Source: a bacterium (lineage in GTDB: Bacteria; Planctomycetota; UBA1135; UBA2386). From it: a stretch of 64,000 bases of DNA. Positions 45,299-54,681 of this stretch are shown here, one piece after another. The position numbers and the translations under genes were made by a program. Under the pieces are notes generated by a model. The model ran no database searches. It was not told the DNA's origin and was given only the letters and a program-made list of their open reading frames with translations. The DNA is taken from the NCBI GenBank assembly GCA_030432695.1, contig JAUILN010000006.1, positions 372,001-436,000 of the forward strand. Reading direction: 5' to 3'. Numbering within the stretch: the stretch's first letter is position 1; every line of letters begins with the position of its first letter.

Positions 45299-45715
45299 CT
45301 GGGCCTCTCCTTGGTCTGGGACGTTGGTTCCAGTCGGTAGGTGAAGCGCACCGCGGTCGACCGCGGGCGCGAGGCGCGGCAGTCGGACAAGGTGCGTGCC
45401 GATCCCAGGTCTTTCTGCGGCGCAGATGGACCGTGCGTGTGAGGGCCGCCAATCAAGCGAGGTGCGCCCTCGTCGCGCTTCGGCGGCGCGGTGTCCCGCC
45501 GGCCGCGCGCACCTCGTCGCGGAGTCTTCCGCCTTGCGTTTCTACATTCCGAGGACGGCCCGGGCGCGTTGGCTCGGCGTCGGCCGTCGGGGGTCTACCG
45601 ACCCTGCGGTGGGCGGGTGGCTCCGGGGCTGCGCCGGTGCGACGCCGCGGCAGTTCCGCCGCCGGCTCGGAAGTCCGGCGAGCTGTTCACCGGGTCGGGG
45701 GCAGATCCGCCCGGC
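45299..45715. other. Intergenic region, 417 bp
   Basis: Between the start of the PRC-barrel-like gene and the end of the FG-GAP gene, both on the minus strand. It should hold the promoter of the former. Open frames here are Arg/Ala-rich shadows. No hairpin with a T tract or RNA gene was found. Confidence 0.4.
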
Positions 45716-48283
45716 TCAACGGATCAGAGGAGTGCCCACCGGATTCGAGAGCCGCAGTCGACGGCGTGTGTCCTCGACCAGGGCCTGCGCGTAGAGCGGC
45801 AGCCCGGTGGCGCCAGCTACGACGGGCAGTGGCAGCCGGGAGATGACCGTTCCGGGCCCGAGCGTCCGCACGTCGGCGAACAGCAGGTTGCCGGCGTCGA
45901 TGCGGAGAGTGCCGAACGGCAGCTGCGACGGAGTCGGTAGCAGGCTCAGCGAGTAGGCGATCACCGCAGCTGTCGGATTCGGGTGGCGGAGCTGCAGCTC
46001 GAAGGTCGTGCCGAGCCGGGCCGGCTGCGGTGCGTAGAGGTCGAACGCCAGATTGCGCTGCAGCTCGACGCCCGCGTTGAGAGTGCTGACCGGCAGCAGG
46101 TCGAGGTCGCCGTCGTCGTCGACGTCGGCGGCCACGTGGCCGGCGGTGCCGCGAGGCCGGCTGGTGAAGGCATCGGCGACCAGCGTGAAGCGTCCGGTTC
46201 CATCGTTCTCGTGCAGCTCCGAGCCCTCGGCCGTTGCCAACACGGCATCCAGGTCGCCGTCGGCGTCTACGTCGACCAGCAGCGCGCCCCCGAGATCCGT
46301 CGTCGGTCCCAGCGCGCCGGGTGCGTCCAGGAATCCGCCGGATCCGTCGTTCAGCCACAGGCGCCGGGCCGAGGTCAGCAGATCGGCGTCACCGTCGCCG
46401 TCGACGTCGCCGAGGTCGAAGCCGGTCGACTCGTCGGTACCGAGGAGGCTCGGGATCGGCGCCCCGGTCAGTTCCCTGAGGCGTCCCGCACCGTCGTTGA
46501 GGAAGCGCTGGAGGCGGCGGGCTGGATTGCCCGGTGCTTCGCTCGACACGACGACGTCCAGATCACCGTCCGCATCGAGGTCGCCGCAGGCGATGTCGTG
46601 GGCGAATCCTCCGGCGGGCCAATCGGTCGGGCTGTAGCCGAACACCCCGCTGCCGTCGTTGCGCAGCAGCAGGTACGGCGCCCCCCAGCCGGTCGCGATG
46701 GCCAGATCGAGGTCGCCGTCTCCGTCGAAGTCTTCCAGCAGCGCGAGCTGCGAGCTGGCGGCGACGACTGCTGCGGGGATGCGGGATGCCGTCTCGTCGG
46801 CGAACGATCCGTCGGCCTGTTGGACGAGGAGCCGCATCTGACGGTTGGCGGTGGTGAGCCACAGGTCGATGTCGCCATCCGCATCGAGATCCCCTGGTGT
46901 GAACGACGCGGGCTGGCCGCTGATGTTCGGAAGCGACAATGGCGTTGGCGGACCGAAGCGCAGGGCATCCAGGTTGTGGCGGACCTCCAGGCCGGACCCG
47001 GCGCGCTGCACGAGATCGACATCGTGATCCCCGTCGATGTCGAGCAACGCGCTACCCGGGCCCGACTCGATCGAGGCGAGCAGCACCGCGGAGGTGTCGA
47101 AGAACCTGCCGTCCTGGCCGAGGAGCAGCCGGTCACGGAACCCGACGCGGTTGGAGTTCCCTGCGACGTACAGGTCGGGATCGCCGTCGCCATCCGGATC
47201 GATCACCGCGAAGGCGGCGGCGGTTCCGGGGATGGGATCCGGCACGAAACTGCCGGGGAGATCGACGAACCGTCGACCGGGATCCAGTCGCCAGAGCTGC
47301 AGCCGATCGTCGAAGCTGCGGCCGCCCAGCACGAGGTCGAGATCGCCGTCGGCATCGAAGTCGAGTGCGGCGATCGCCGAGCCGAGGTGCGGACCGAGGG
47401 GCAGGCCGAGGGCGGGTTGGAACGCCCGATTGCCTTGGTTCCATCGGATGTCGGGGCGTCCCGTCGTTCCGCCGAGTGCATTGGCGAACGCGAACACCAG
47501 ATCGCGGTCGCCGTCGGCGTCGAGGTCGGCCAGCAGGATCTGGCTCGGCGCGCAGCCGGTCGGCAGGCTCTGGCGCACGAAGCCGAGCCTGCCGTCGCCC
47601 CACCAGAGGCTCGAGTCGTTGCAGCCGGTGACGACCAGGTCCGCCGCACCGTCGGAGTCGAGATCGCCGATCGCGAGGTCGGTCGGGCGGATGGGGTTGG
47701 TCAGCGACTGCGCGCTGCGGAAGGTCCCCAGGCCGTCGTTGTCCAGGATCTCGGTGGTGCTCCGGTTGCCGAGCACGAGGTCGAGGTCGCCGTCGTTGTC
47801 CAGGTCGGCGAACGCGGCGTGCTGCGGTGATGGGGGCAGTGCGGGCAGTCTGCCCGGCCCTGCGAACGCGAAGCGGCCGGTTCCGTCGTTGAGCAGCAGC
47901 GCCGGATCCAACACGGAGCGGACCAGGAACGCGTCGAGGTCGCCATCGCCATCCGCGTCGCCCAACAGCGCACAGAGAACGCCGGAGATGTCCGGCGAAG
48001 GGACGCCGGGCACGTCCTGCGCAGTCCGGTCCACGTAGCCGATGCCGGTCGTCCCTCGGTAGAGGCGGACCCCGAATCGATCGTCGGGAGCGGAGTCGGA
48101 GACGCCCAGGAGCAGGTCGTCGATCCCGTCGCCGTCCACGTCACCCACGGCGATGCGCGAGCTGGAGTAGGCGACCTCGTCCGGCAGGACCGCCGACGCC
48201 CGCGCCGAGAAGCGCGCCTGTGCCGTCGACGTGGGGAGGGATGCACCGAGTAGCACGAGGACCGCCAACGGAGGTATGCGCAT
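45716..48283 (-). CDS. Secreted FG-GAP/VCBS repeat protein with 14 calcium-loop repeats
   Basis: 855 residues from ATG 48283, which starts a signal peptide (MRIPPLAVLVLLGASLPTSTAQ). The upstream open frame to 48811 is a shadow of the MBOAT gene. Fourteen repeats carry a DxDxDGxxD-type loop, for example VGDVDGDGIDDLLLG, FADLDNDGDLDLVLG, LADLDADGDRDLVFA and AADVDDDGDLDLLP. They would fold as seven-bladed integrin-like beta-propellers that bind calcium. The C-terminal 130 residues are a separate beta domain. Such proteins are typical cell-surface or extracellular adhesins of planctomycetes; ligand unknown. Confidence 0.92.
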   Translation of the reverse strand: MRIPPLAVLVLLGASLPTSTAQARFSARASAVLPDEVAYSSSRIAVGDVDGDGIDDLLLGVSDSAPDDRFGVRLYRGTTGIGYVDRTAQDVPGVPSPDISGVLCALLGDADGDGDLDAFLVRSVLDPALLLNDGTGRFAFAGPGRLPALPPSPQHAAFADLDNDGDLDLVLGNRSTTEILDNDGLGTFRSAQSLTNPIRPTDLAIGDLDSDGAADLVVTGCNDSSLWWGDGRLGFVRQSLPTGCAPSQILLADLDADGDRDLVFAFANALGGTTGRPDIRWNQGNRAFQPALGLPLGPHLGSAIAALDFDADGDLDLVLGGRSFDDRLQLWRLDPGRRFVDLPGSFVPDPIPGTAAAFAVIDPDGDGDPDLYVAGNSNRVGFRDRLLLGQDGRFFDTSAVLLASIESGPGSALLDIDGDHDVDLVQRAGSGLEVRHNLDALRFGPPTPLSLPNISGQPASFTPGDLDADGDIDLWLTTANRQMRLLVQQADGSFADETASRIPAAVVAASSQLALLEDFDGDGDLDLAIATGWGAPYLLLRNDGSGVFGYSPTDWPAGGFAHDIACGDLDADGDLDVVVSSEAPGNPARRLQRFLNDGAGRLRELTGAPIPSLLGTDESTGFDLGDVDGDGDADLLTSARRLWLNDGSGGFLDAPGALGPTTDLGGALLVDVDADGDLDAVLATAEGSELHENDGTGRFTLVADAFTSRPRGTAGHVAADVDDDGDLDLLPVSTLNAGVELQRNLAFDLYAPQPARLGTTFELQLRHPNPTAAVIAYSLSLLPTPSQLPFGTLRIDAGNLLFADVRTLGPGTVISRLPLPVVAGATGLPLYAQALVEDTRRRLRLSNPVGTPLIR

Positions 48284-48384
48284 GGGATGTTCGGATTGCG
48301 ACGAGGGGGCAGCGGAGGGTGTCTGGACTCGGTCTACCGGGTGCCTGCGACTCGCCTTTCCCGAGCAGAGTCTGCTGGTGTGCG

Positions 48385-49344
48385 TCAGCTCGCCAGTGGC
48401 AGCAGGACGCCCTCGAGGAACGGTGGATGGAACAGCAGGGGGATGGGCAGTAGCAGCCAGCCGAGCGTCCACCCGAGCCCCCATGCACCGGCCGGTTTCC
48501 AGCCCTTCCGGTCGAGTCGCGGTTCGAGCAGCACCAGCACGCCGTGCAGGAAGAAGTACGCGAAAGGGCCGCCGTAGCCGGCCCGCACCGGCAGGCTCAG
48601 CGCCATCTCGTGCAGGAGTCCGGAGACCGCGAACATCGCGAGCAACGCGGGGCCCCGACCGACCCGACTCCGAAGGGGGCGGAACACCGCGAGGGCGCCG
48701 AGTTCGACGAATGGGCGGTTCCAGCGCCGGCCCCAGAACTCGGTGAGCGACGTCGAGGCGAGCGGGCGATCGAACGGCTCGCGCACCGCGTATCCGAGTC
48801 GTCGCAGGCATGCACCGAGCAGGCGGAGCAGCGTGAAGTGGAGGACCAGGCTCGCGGCGAGGGCCAGCGGGATCGTGGCCAGCAGGGGGTGGGAAGGTGC
48901 CAGCGCGTGGGCGGCCACCCAGCCCAGCGCTGCGGTCGCGAGCACGAGTGCCTGGCGGCCGAGTGAGACGGCTGCGGGACGCGGCGCGCCGCGGCGGGCG
49001 AACGCCAGCGGCTCCATGCCGACCCAGGCGAAGGCGTAGAGCAGGAGGGAGACCGGGCGCAGGTCGGTCATCCCGTCGGCGCGTCGCGCAGCCAGCGGCA
49101 CGGCCTTCATCGCCAGCAGCGTCGTGAGCACCAGGCCGACCATGCGGAAGCCGGCCGGCTCGGCGGCGAGCAGGTGGTCGGTGATCGGGAGTTGGGCGAT
49201 CGCGACCAGCCAGGCGAGGACGAACGGCCAGCTCCCGCCTCGTCCGCCGATCCGGTGGACGACGACGAGCCAGGCGGCCAGCGTGGCGAGGAGTCCAACG
49301 AGGGACGCGACCACCCGCGCGTCGGTCGGCAGGTAGGCGTTCAG
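48385..49344 (-). CDS. MBOAT/wax-synthase-like membrane acyltransferase, CTG start
   Basis: 319 residues with about eight membrane helices. The motifs SLTEFWGRRWNRPF and FAVSGLLHEMAL, with the conserved active-site His, match the wax-synthase-like branch of membrane-bound O-acyltransferases. No ATG fits the N-terminus. A CTG at 49344 overlaps the stop of the upstream gene (CTGA) and has GGAG seven bases ahead (49355-49352), so I take it as start; GTG 49314 is the alternative. The enzyme would transfer an acyl group to an alcohol or sugar. It could esterify storage lipids or cell-envelope compounds; the acceptor is unknown. Confidence 0.8.
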   Translation of the reverse strand: MNAYLPTDARVVASLVGLLATLAAWLVVVHRIGGRGGSWPFVLAWLVAIAQLPITDHLLAAEPAGFRMVGLVLTTLLAMKAVPLAARRADGMTDLRPVSLLLYAFAWVGMEPLAFARRGAPRPAAVSLGRQALVLATAALGWVAAHALAPSHPLLATIPLALAASLVLHFTLLRLLGACLRRLGYAVREPFDRPLASTSLTEFWGRRWNRPFVELGALAVFRPLRSRVGRGPALLAMFAVSGLLHEMALSLPVRAGYGGPFAYFFLHGVLVLLEPRLDRKGWKPAGAWGLGWTLGWLLLPIPLLFHPPFLEGVLLPLAS

Positions 49345-49742
49345 GCGATGACTCCGACCGCGATCAAGCCGTAGCAGACCGCGCACGCCGCGAAGGCGAG
49401 GGTCAACACGATCTCGCCGGCCAGGTAGCGCGGACCCTGTGGGCCGAGCTGCCGGTAGCGGAGCTGCAGGGCAAGGCGCAGGCCCCACCAGCCGGCGATG
49501 AAGCCGGTGACCGTGCGGGCGAGAGGGCTGCCGTCGAGCAGCTCGTCGGTCAGCGCGATCGAGACGACACCGAAGCAGACGTGCGCCAGCCAGATGTAGG
49601 TGGCGTAGGTCCAGAACACCGTGTGGGTGAGCGGCTCGAGGCGGCGGGTCTCCTGCGGCCAGCCGAGCACCCTGGGGATCGCGAGGGTGCCGAGCGCGAG
49701 GGTGATCTGGCCCCATCCGGCGAGGACCAGCAGGGTGTGCAT
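49341..49742 (-). CDS. Small four-helix membrane protein coupled to the MBOAT gene
   Basis: 133 residues from ATG 49742. Four hydrophobic helices (LVLAGWGQITLALGTLAI; YATYIWLAHVCFGVVSIAL; TGFIAGWWGLRLALQ; LTLAFAACAVCYGLIAVGV). The stop overlaps the CTG start of the acyltransferase gene. No family recognised. The coupling suggests a partner subunit of the acyltransferase. The longer frame up to 49817 is unlikely because the hydrophobic part starts at residue 3 of the chosen protein. Confidence 0.75.
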   Translation of the reverse strand: MHTLLVLAGWGQITLALGTLAIPRVLGWPQETRRLEPLTHTVFWTYATYIWLAHVCFGVVSIALTDELLDGSPLARTVTGFIAGWWGLRLALQLRYRQLGPQGPRYLAGEIVLTLAFAACAVCYGLIAVGVIA

Positions 49743-49931
49743 GGGGCGAGCGTAACGACCCGGGTGCATTGCCGGAGGCCTGCCCTCGGCGAAGGGCTGA
49801 CCTTCTCCGCGCCGCACCTTAGGCTCGCCCCCCGAAGTTCCGGGTGTCGGCGGAGGAATACTCGTCGACGCATCCGCACGGCGCGCCTCGATCCGTCATC
49901 CCTGCCCCGAGACCGGGGCGCCCTCTCGACC

Positions 49932-52682
49932 ATGCGCATCCTCGCCTCCCTGTCGGCCGCCGGTTTCGCCGCCGCTGCCTTCACCGCTTCCACCCTCTCG
50001 GCCCAGGCGCCCCACGTGGCGTTCGAGGCCTCGCAGACCCGGCCGGTTCAGGTCTCCGACGACGGCCTGCGCCTGTTCGCGCTCGACACCGCCAGCAGCC
50101 GGCTGACCGTCTGGTCGCTTGCCGATCCCCTGCGACCGGTCCTGATCCGAGAGATCCGCGCCGGCCTCGAGCCGGTGTCGCTGGCGATCGAGAGCGACGA
50201 CCGGGTCTGGGTGGTCGACCAGCTCGGCGACTCGGTGCACGTCGTCTCTCTCGGCGCCGGAGCCGTGGTCGCGACGATCCCGGTGGGCGACGAGCCGGGC
50301 GACGTGGTCCTCGCCGGTTCGCCGCGGAAGGCCTTCGTCTCCTGCACGACCGACCGGCAGGTCGTGGCGATCGACACCGCGACGCACGCCGTGGTCGGCA
50401 CCGTGGCGGTGTTTGCCGACGATCCCAGGTCACTGTGCGCGAGTGCCGACGGCAGCACCGTGTGGGTCGCCTCGTTCCGCTCGGGCAACCGCACCACCCT
50501 GGTGCCGGCACAGCGCGCGCCTGCGCCACCGCCGCCGACCAACCCGGCGCTGCCCGCGGCACCGCGGCAGGGACTGATCGTCGACAGCACCGACCCGGCC
50601 TGGAGTGCGGTGCACGGCGTGCAGCTCCCCGACCTCGACGTCCACGCGATCGACGCCAACGCGCTGACGGTCGGCGCGACCCACGCCGGTGTCGGCACGA
50701 TCCTGTTCGCGCTCGCCGAGCGGCCCGGTCATCCCGGTGAACTCTGGGTCGCCAACACCGAGGCCCGCAACCTGGTGCGCTTCGAGCCGGCGTTGCGCGG
50801 CCACGCGATCGACAGCCGGCTGACCCGCATCGACGCGGCCGGCGCGGTCACTCCGTTCGACCTGAACAGCGGGATCGACTACGGCACCCTGCCCAACCCC
50901 GGAGCCCAGGCGATCGCGCTGTCGCAGCCGACCGGGATCACCTTCTCGCCCGATGGCGCGCGGGCGTTCGTGGCGGCGTTCGGCAACGACCGGATCGGCG
51001 TCGTGAACCCCGCGACCGGCGCCGTCACCGCGCGCATCGACCTCGCGCCCGGTGCCTCGCCGCGTGCCAAGCGCGGCACCCGCGCGATGGCCCACCATCC
51101 GACCGCGGCGGTGCTGTACGCGCTCAACCGCCTGTCGTCGTCGCTGACGGTGGTCGACACGACGAACCTCGCGGTGGTCTCCGAACTCGCCTTCCCGCAC
51201 GACCCGACCGCCGCACCGGTCGCCGACGGCCGCGGCTTCCTCTACGACGCCAAGCTGTCGGGCAACGGCACGCAGTCCTGCGCGTCGTGCCACATCGACG
51301 GGACCACCGACAATCTCGCGTGGGATCTCGGCGATCCGGGCGGTGACATGTTCCCTGCGCGCGACCAGTTCAATCGGCCGACGCCGCTGCACCCGATGAA
51401 GGGGCCGATGCTGACCCAGACCCTGCAGGGTCTGCGCGGCCACCAGCCGTTCCACTGGCGCGGCGACAAGCCACGGCTGCAGGACTTCAACGGCGCCTTC
51501 GACACGCTGCTCGGCGGTGCCCAGCTCGCCGCGGCCGACATGGACGACTACGCCGACTTCCTGGTCGAGATCGTCTACCCGTCGAACCCGAACCAGGAGC
51601 TCGACGGTGGCCTGTCGCCGCTCGCCGCGCAGGGCCGCAACTTTTACGTCAACCAACAGTTCGCCCCGGGTGTGCGCTGCGTCGACTGCCACTCCCTGAC
51701 GCGCGGTTCCAACGGCCAGATCATCGACCGGATCACGCTGGGCAACCGCCCCGACGCGGTGAAGGTCGCCCAGCTCCGCAACGCCTACAAGCGCACCGGG
51801 ATGGCGCCGACGCCGCAGGGGCGGACCGCCGGGTTCGGCTACGTGCACGACGGCGAGTTCGCGACGGTCGCCGATGTGCTGACGCTGCCGGTGTTCGGGA
51901 TCGTGTCCCAGAACGCCGGCCTGCGCGCCCAGCTCGAGGCCTTCGTGCTGTCGTTCGACACCGGCACCGCGCCCACGGTCGGCTTCGCGAAGACCTTCGC
52001 GGCCGGCACGGTCGGCAACCCGCAGGATCCTGAGCTGCTGACCCTGGTCGCCGACGCGCGACGCGGGGCGTGTGACCTGATCGCGGTCGGCGTGCTCGGC
52101 GGAGAGCCGGTGGGCTACCTGTTCGACCGGTTCGTCCAGAGCTTCGTGCCCGACCGGGCCGGCGCCGCGAACCAGTCGCTCGCGCAGTTGCTGACCCGGG
52201 TCGCGAACGGCGACGGCACCTTGACCATCGCCGGGGTGCCGCCGGCCTCCGGGCCAAGGTTGGCCCGCGACCGGGACCTGGACGGCCGGCTGGATGGCGA
52301 CGAGCGGCCGAGCCCTCGCGGGGTGGCGTCGCCCGCCGGATCGGCGCTGCGGATCTCGGCTGGGTCGGCGGCCGCGGTCGGCAATGCGCGGTTCGCATTC
52401 GTGGTCGAGTCGGCGCCCGCGGCGTCGGCCGGAGTCCTGTTGCTCGGCCTGCCGAGCGCGCCGACTCCGCTCTTCGGTGTCGACGTGCTGGTCGCGCCGC
52501 TGGCGACGATCTCGATGGCCTCCGACGCGCGCGGCACCTCGGCCGTGCCCTTCCCGATCCCCGCGGATCCCAACCTGGCGGGCGTGGGGCTCAGTGCGCA
52601 GGCCGTGGTGGTCGGCGCGCCGCATCCGCCGTTGGGACTCGCCGCAACCGCAGCGCTGGATTTCTCCGTCGATGCGCGTTGA
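49932..52682 (+). CDS. Secreted beta-propeller protein with two c-type haem motifs
   Basis: 916 residues with a signal peptide (MRILASLSAAGFAAAAFTA..LSAQ). Residues 30-420 are YVTN-type beta-propeller repeats (VSDDGLRLFALDTASSRL, VWVVDQLGDSVHVVSLGAG, RAFVAAFGNDRIGVVNPATG). The following domain resembles di-haem cytochrome c peroxidases, with CASCH at 450-454 and CVDCH at 583-587 and several Met/His candidates for distal ligands. The last 130 residues are a beta-rich domain like that in other secreted planctomycete proteins. Likely a periplasmic or extracellular electron-transfer protein. It is divergent from the MBOAT operon, with 189 bp between. Confidence 0.88.
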   Translation: MRILASLSAAGFAAAAFTASTLSAQAPHVAFEASQTRPVQVSDDGLRLFALDTASSRLTVWSLADPLRPVLIREIRAGLEPVSLAIESDDRVWVVDQLGDSVHVVSLGAGAVVATIPVGDEPGDVVLAGSPRKAFVSCTTDRQVVAIDTATHAVVGTVAVFADDPRSLCASADGSTVWVASFRSGNRTTLVPAQRAPAPPPPTNPALPAAPRQGLIVDSTDPAWSAVHGVQLPDLDVHAIDANALTVGATHAGVGTILFALAERPGHPGELWVANTEARNLVRFEPALRGHAIDSRLTRIDAAGAVTPFDLNSGIDYGTLPNPGAQAIALSQPTGITFSPDGARAFVAAFGNDRIGVVNPATGAVTARIDLAPGASPRAKRGTRAMAHHPTAAVLYALNRLSSSLTVVDTTNLAVVSELAFPHDPTAAPVADGRGFLYDAKLSGNGTQSCASCHIDGTTDNLAWDLGDPGGDMFPARDQFNRPTPLHPMKGPMLTQTLQGLRGHQPFHWRGDKPRLQDFNGAFDTLLGGAQLAAADMDDYADFLVEIVYPSNPNQELDGGLSPLAAQGRNFYVNQQFAPGVRCVDCHSLTRGSNGQIIDRITLGNRPDAVKVAQLRNAYKRTGMAPTPQGRTAGFGYVHDGEFATVADVLTLPVFGIVSQNAGLRAQLEAFVLSFDTGTAPTVGFAKTFAAGTVGNPQDPELLTLVADARRGACDLIAVGVLGGEPVGYLFDRFVQSFVPDRAGAANQSLAQLLTRVANGDGTLTIAGVPPASGPRLARDRDLDGRLDGDERPSPRGVASPAGSALRISAGSAAAVGNARFAFVVESAPAASAGVLLLGLPSAPTPLFGVDVLVAPLATISMASDARGTSAVPFPIPADPNLAGVGLSAQAVVVGAPHPPLGLAATAALDFSVDAR

Positions 52683-52742
52683 GCTGCTCCTGCTGGCCGG
52701 GGCGCGTTGTGCGCCTCTGCGTCCCAGCCGGAGGAGAGTACC

Positions 52743-53360
52743 ATGTCGGAGCAGGACCCTCGCAACCGCTCGTCGGATCGCGGCCGACTTCCGGGGCTCA
52801 TCGCTCGGGATGTCGAACGCCACCGCGTGCTCGGGCTACCGCTGCTGGGGCTGATGTTCGTCGGAGTCGGCGTCGCCCTGCTGCTGGTCGATGTCGGCGT
52901 GATCGAGCCGCACAGCATCAACGGTCGCCGGCTCACCCGTGGCACGGTCACCCGCTCGGAGGTCCACTCCCTCGAGGAGGGACAGCGCACGCTCTGGTCG
53001 CCAGAGGTCGGTTACGACTACGAGGTCGAGGGTGAGCGCTATGCCGGAACCCGCTGGGTGCTCGCTGGGGCATTGCGTTTCGCGCGGGAGGCCGAAGCCG
53101 CGGCATGGGTCCGGGACCATCCGGTCGGGGGCGAGGTCACCGTCCACTACCTGGCCGACGACCCTGCGGATGCCGTGCTGCATCCCCATCAGGGGTTGCT
53201 CGGTGCACGGGTCGGGCGGATCGCCGCCTGGGTGTTCGGTGGTTTCCTGATCGGTCTGGGGCTGATCGTGTCGTTCTTCGCCTGGCGCCAGCATCCGTGG
53301 CGGGACGGTCCGTCACGTCGCGGCAAGCGACGGGTCACGCCGCGCGGGATCAGCGGATAG
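52743..53360 (+). CDS. DUF3592 membrane protein
   Basis: 205 residues. ATG 52743 has GGAGGAGAG upstream. Two membrane helices (LPLLGLMFVGVGVALLLVD and GRIAAWVFGGFLIGLGLIVSFFAW) flank an extracytoplasmic beta domain (VGYDYEVEGERYAGTRWV..VTVHYLADDP), the standard DUF3592 layout. Function unknown. Lies 60 bp after the propeller-cytochrome gene and 6 bp before the aminotransferase gene, so it may be in their transcript. Confidence 0.85.
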   Translation: MSEQDPRNRSSDRGRLPGLIARDVERHRVLGLPLLGLMFVGVGVALLLVDVGVIEPHSINGRRLTRGTVTRSEVHSLEEGQRTLWSPEVGYDYEVEGERYAGTRWVLAGALRFAREAEAAAWVRDHPVGGEVTVHYLADDPADAVLHPHQGLLGARVGRIAAWVFGGFLIGLGLIVSFFAWRQHPWRDGPSRRGKRRVTPRGISG

Positions 53361-53366
53361 GCTGCC

Positions 53367-54668
53367 ATGGTGGGCCCGCGCCCGCCCCGGCTATCTCTCG
53401 CCACCACCTTCCGCGTCCTTCTCTCGATGCCGCGCGCCTCCTTCCTGTCCGACGACTGCCCGCCGATGGGCATCTACGAGACCCTCTACGCGTTCCGTGA
53501 CAGCTTCGGCCAGTTCATGGGAACGCCGGGCACGCATCCCTGGTCGCAGGGCTTCCCGCTGACCACTCAGCTCGAGGGTGGGCCGCCGTTGCCCGACAAG
53601 GTCGACGTGTCCTTCGAGGACCGCTTCTACCCGAAGGCCTGGGGCCACCCGCTGCTGCGCGACGCGATCGCCCGGCACTACAACGACTTCTACGGGTCCA
53701 GCATCGCGCCCGAGAACGTCATGGTGTTCGCAGGCGGGCGGCCCGGGATCTACACGGTGCTGGCGTTCCTGAAGAAGCACGTCCAGGTGCGCATCGGCAA
53801 CGCCGAATGGCCGGCCTACCTCGACATCCTCACGCAGACGCACACCGACTGGCGCGTCGTGCCGTTCACCGAGGAGAACGGGTTCCATCCGCCGAACGCG
53901 GCCTACTTCGATCGCAGCGGCCTCAATGCGAAGACGCGTCTGCTGCCGGTGATCTCCAACCCCGGCAACCCCACCGGCCATACCCGCGCCGGTGCGGAGC
54001 TCGAGGAACTCATCGCGCTCGCCGAGCAGCCGGGCAACGGCATCCTGCTCGACGAGGCCTACGAGATGTTCCATCCCTCGAAGGGCGTCAGCGGCATCCG
54101 CTACGTGAAGGATCTCGACGACAGCAACGTGTTCCTGTCGGGGGCCTGTACCAAGGGCCTGCAATGCCCGGGCATCCGCATCGGCTGGATCATCGCCAGC
54201 CGGCGCAACATCGAGACGCTGTCGAACTTCTCGAGCTTCGGGATGGGCGGCGTGAGCCATCCCTCGCAGCTCTACGCGGTCGAGCTGCTGGAGCCAGCTC
54301 GCGTCGCCAAGGCGCGCGACGCGGTCGACGCGCACTACGGCCGGCAGCGTGCCCGCTACGGCGAGGCCTTCGCCAACCTGGGGCTCGGCGTGTTCACCGG
54401 CGACGGCGGCTTCTACCACTGGCTGAAGCTGCCCGACGGTCTGAACGCCGACGAGTTGAACCGCCGCCTGTTCAAGCACGGCGCCGCGATCCTGAAGGGC
54501 ATGGACTGCGACATGGCGCGGCCGCATGCCAAGGATCCCGAGTACGTCTCGCCCTACGCCAACTGGTTCCGCTTCTCGTTCGGCCCGCTCCTGCCGGAGA
54601 CCTTCGAGTCCGACATCGCGATCCTGGCTCAGGTGCTCCAGGAGTATCGGGCCGACGTGGGCGCGTAG
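53367..54668 (+). CDS. PLP-dependent class I/II aminotransferase
   Basis: 433 residues from ATG 53367; ATG 53427 would remove a doubtful 20-residue N-terminus. Fold-type I marks are FAGGRPGIYTVL, VISNPGNPTG, ILLDEAYEMF for PLP ring contacts, and the lysine in CTKGLQCPGIRIGW that binds PLP, followed by the carboxylate-binding Arg in WFRFSFGP. The substrate class cannot be fixed; valine-pyruvate or alanine aminotransferases and aminocyclopropane-carboxylate synthase-like proteins look similar. Convergent with the haloperoxidase-like gene, sharing a hairpin at the junction. Confidence 0.87.
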   Translation: MVGPRPPRLSLATTFRVLLSMPRASFLSDDCPPMGIYETLYAFRDSFGQFMGTPGTHPWSQGFPLTTQLEGGPPLPDKVDVSFEDRFYPKAWGHPLLRDAIARHYNDFYGSSIAPENVMVFAGGRPGIYTVLAFLKKHVQVRIGNAEWPAYLDILTQTHTDWRVVPFTEENGFHPPNAAYFDRSGLNAKTRLLPVISNPGNPTGHTRAGAELEELIALAEQPGNGILLDEAYEMFHPSKGVSGIRYVKDLDDSNVFLSGACTKGLQCPGIRIGWIIASRRNIETLSNFSSFGMGGVSHPSQLYAVELLEPARVAKARDAVDAHYGRQRARYGEAFANLGLGVFTGDGGFYHWLKLPDGLNADELNRRLFKHGAAILKGMDCDMARPHAKDPEYVSPYANWFRFSFGPLLPETFESDIAILAQVLQEYRADVGA

Positions 54669-54681
54669 TAGGTCTACGCGC
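54661..54681. terminator. Bidirectional hairpin between convergent genes
   Basis: GCGCGTAG-TAGGT-CTACGCGC is a perfect 8-bp stem with a 5-nt loop. Its left arm contains the aminotransferase TAG stop, and its right arm ends at the base before the opposing gene's stop. It could end transcription from both sides, though T tracts are lacking. Confidence 0.55.

Noticed and set aside
45983..47830. 615-codon plus-strand frame opposite the FG-GAP protein
   Set aside because: Val/Glu/Gln repeats are the reverse image of the DxDxDG repeats.
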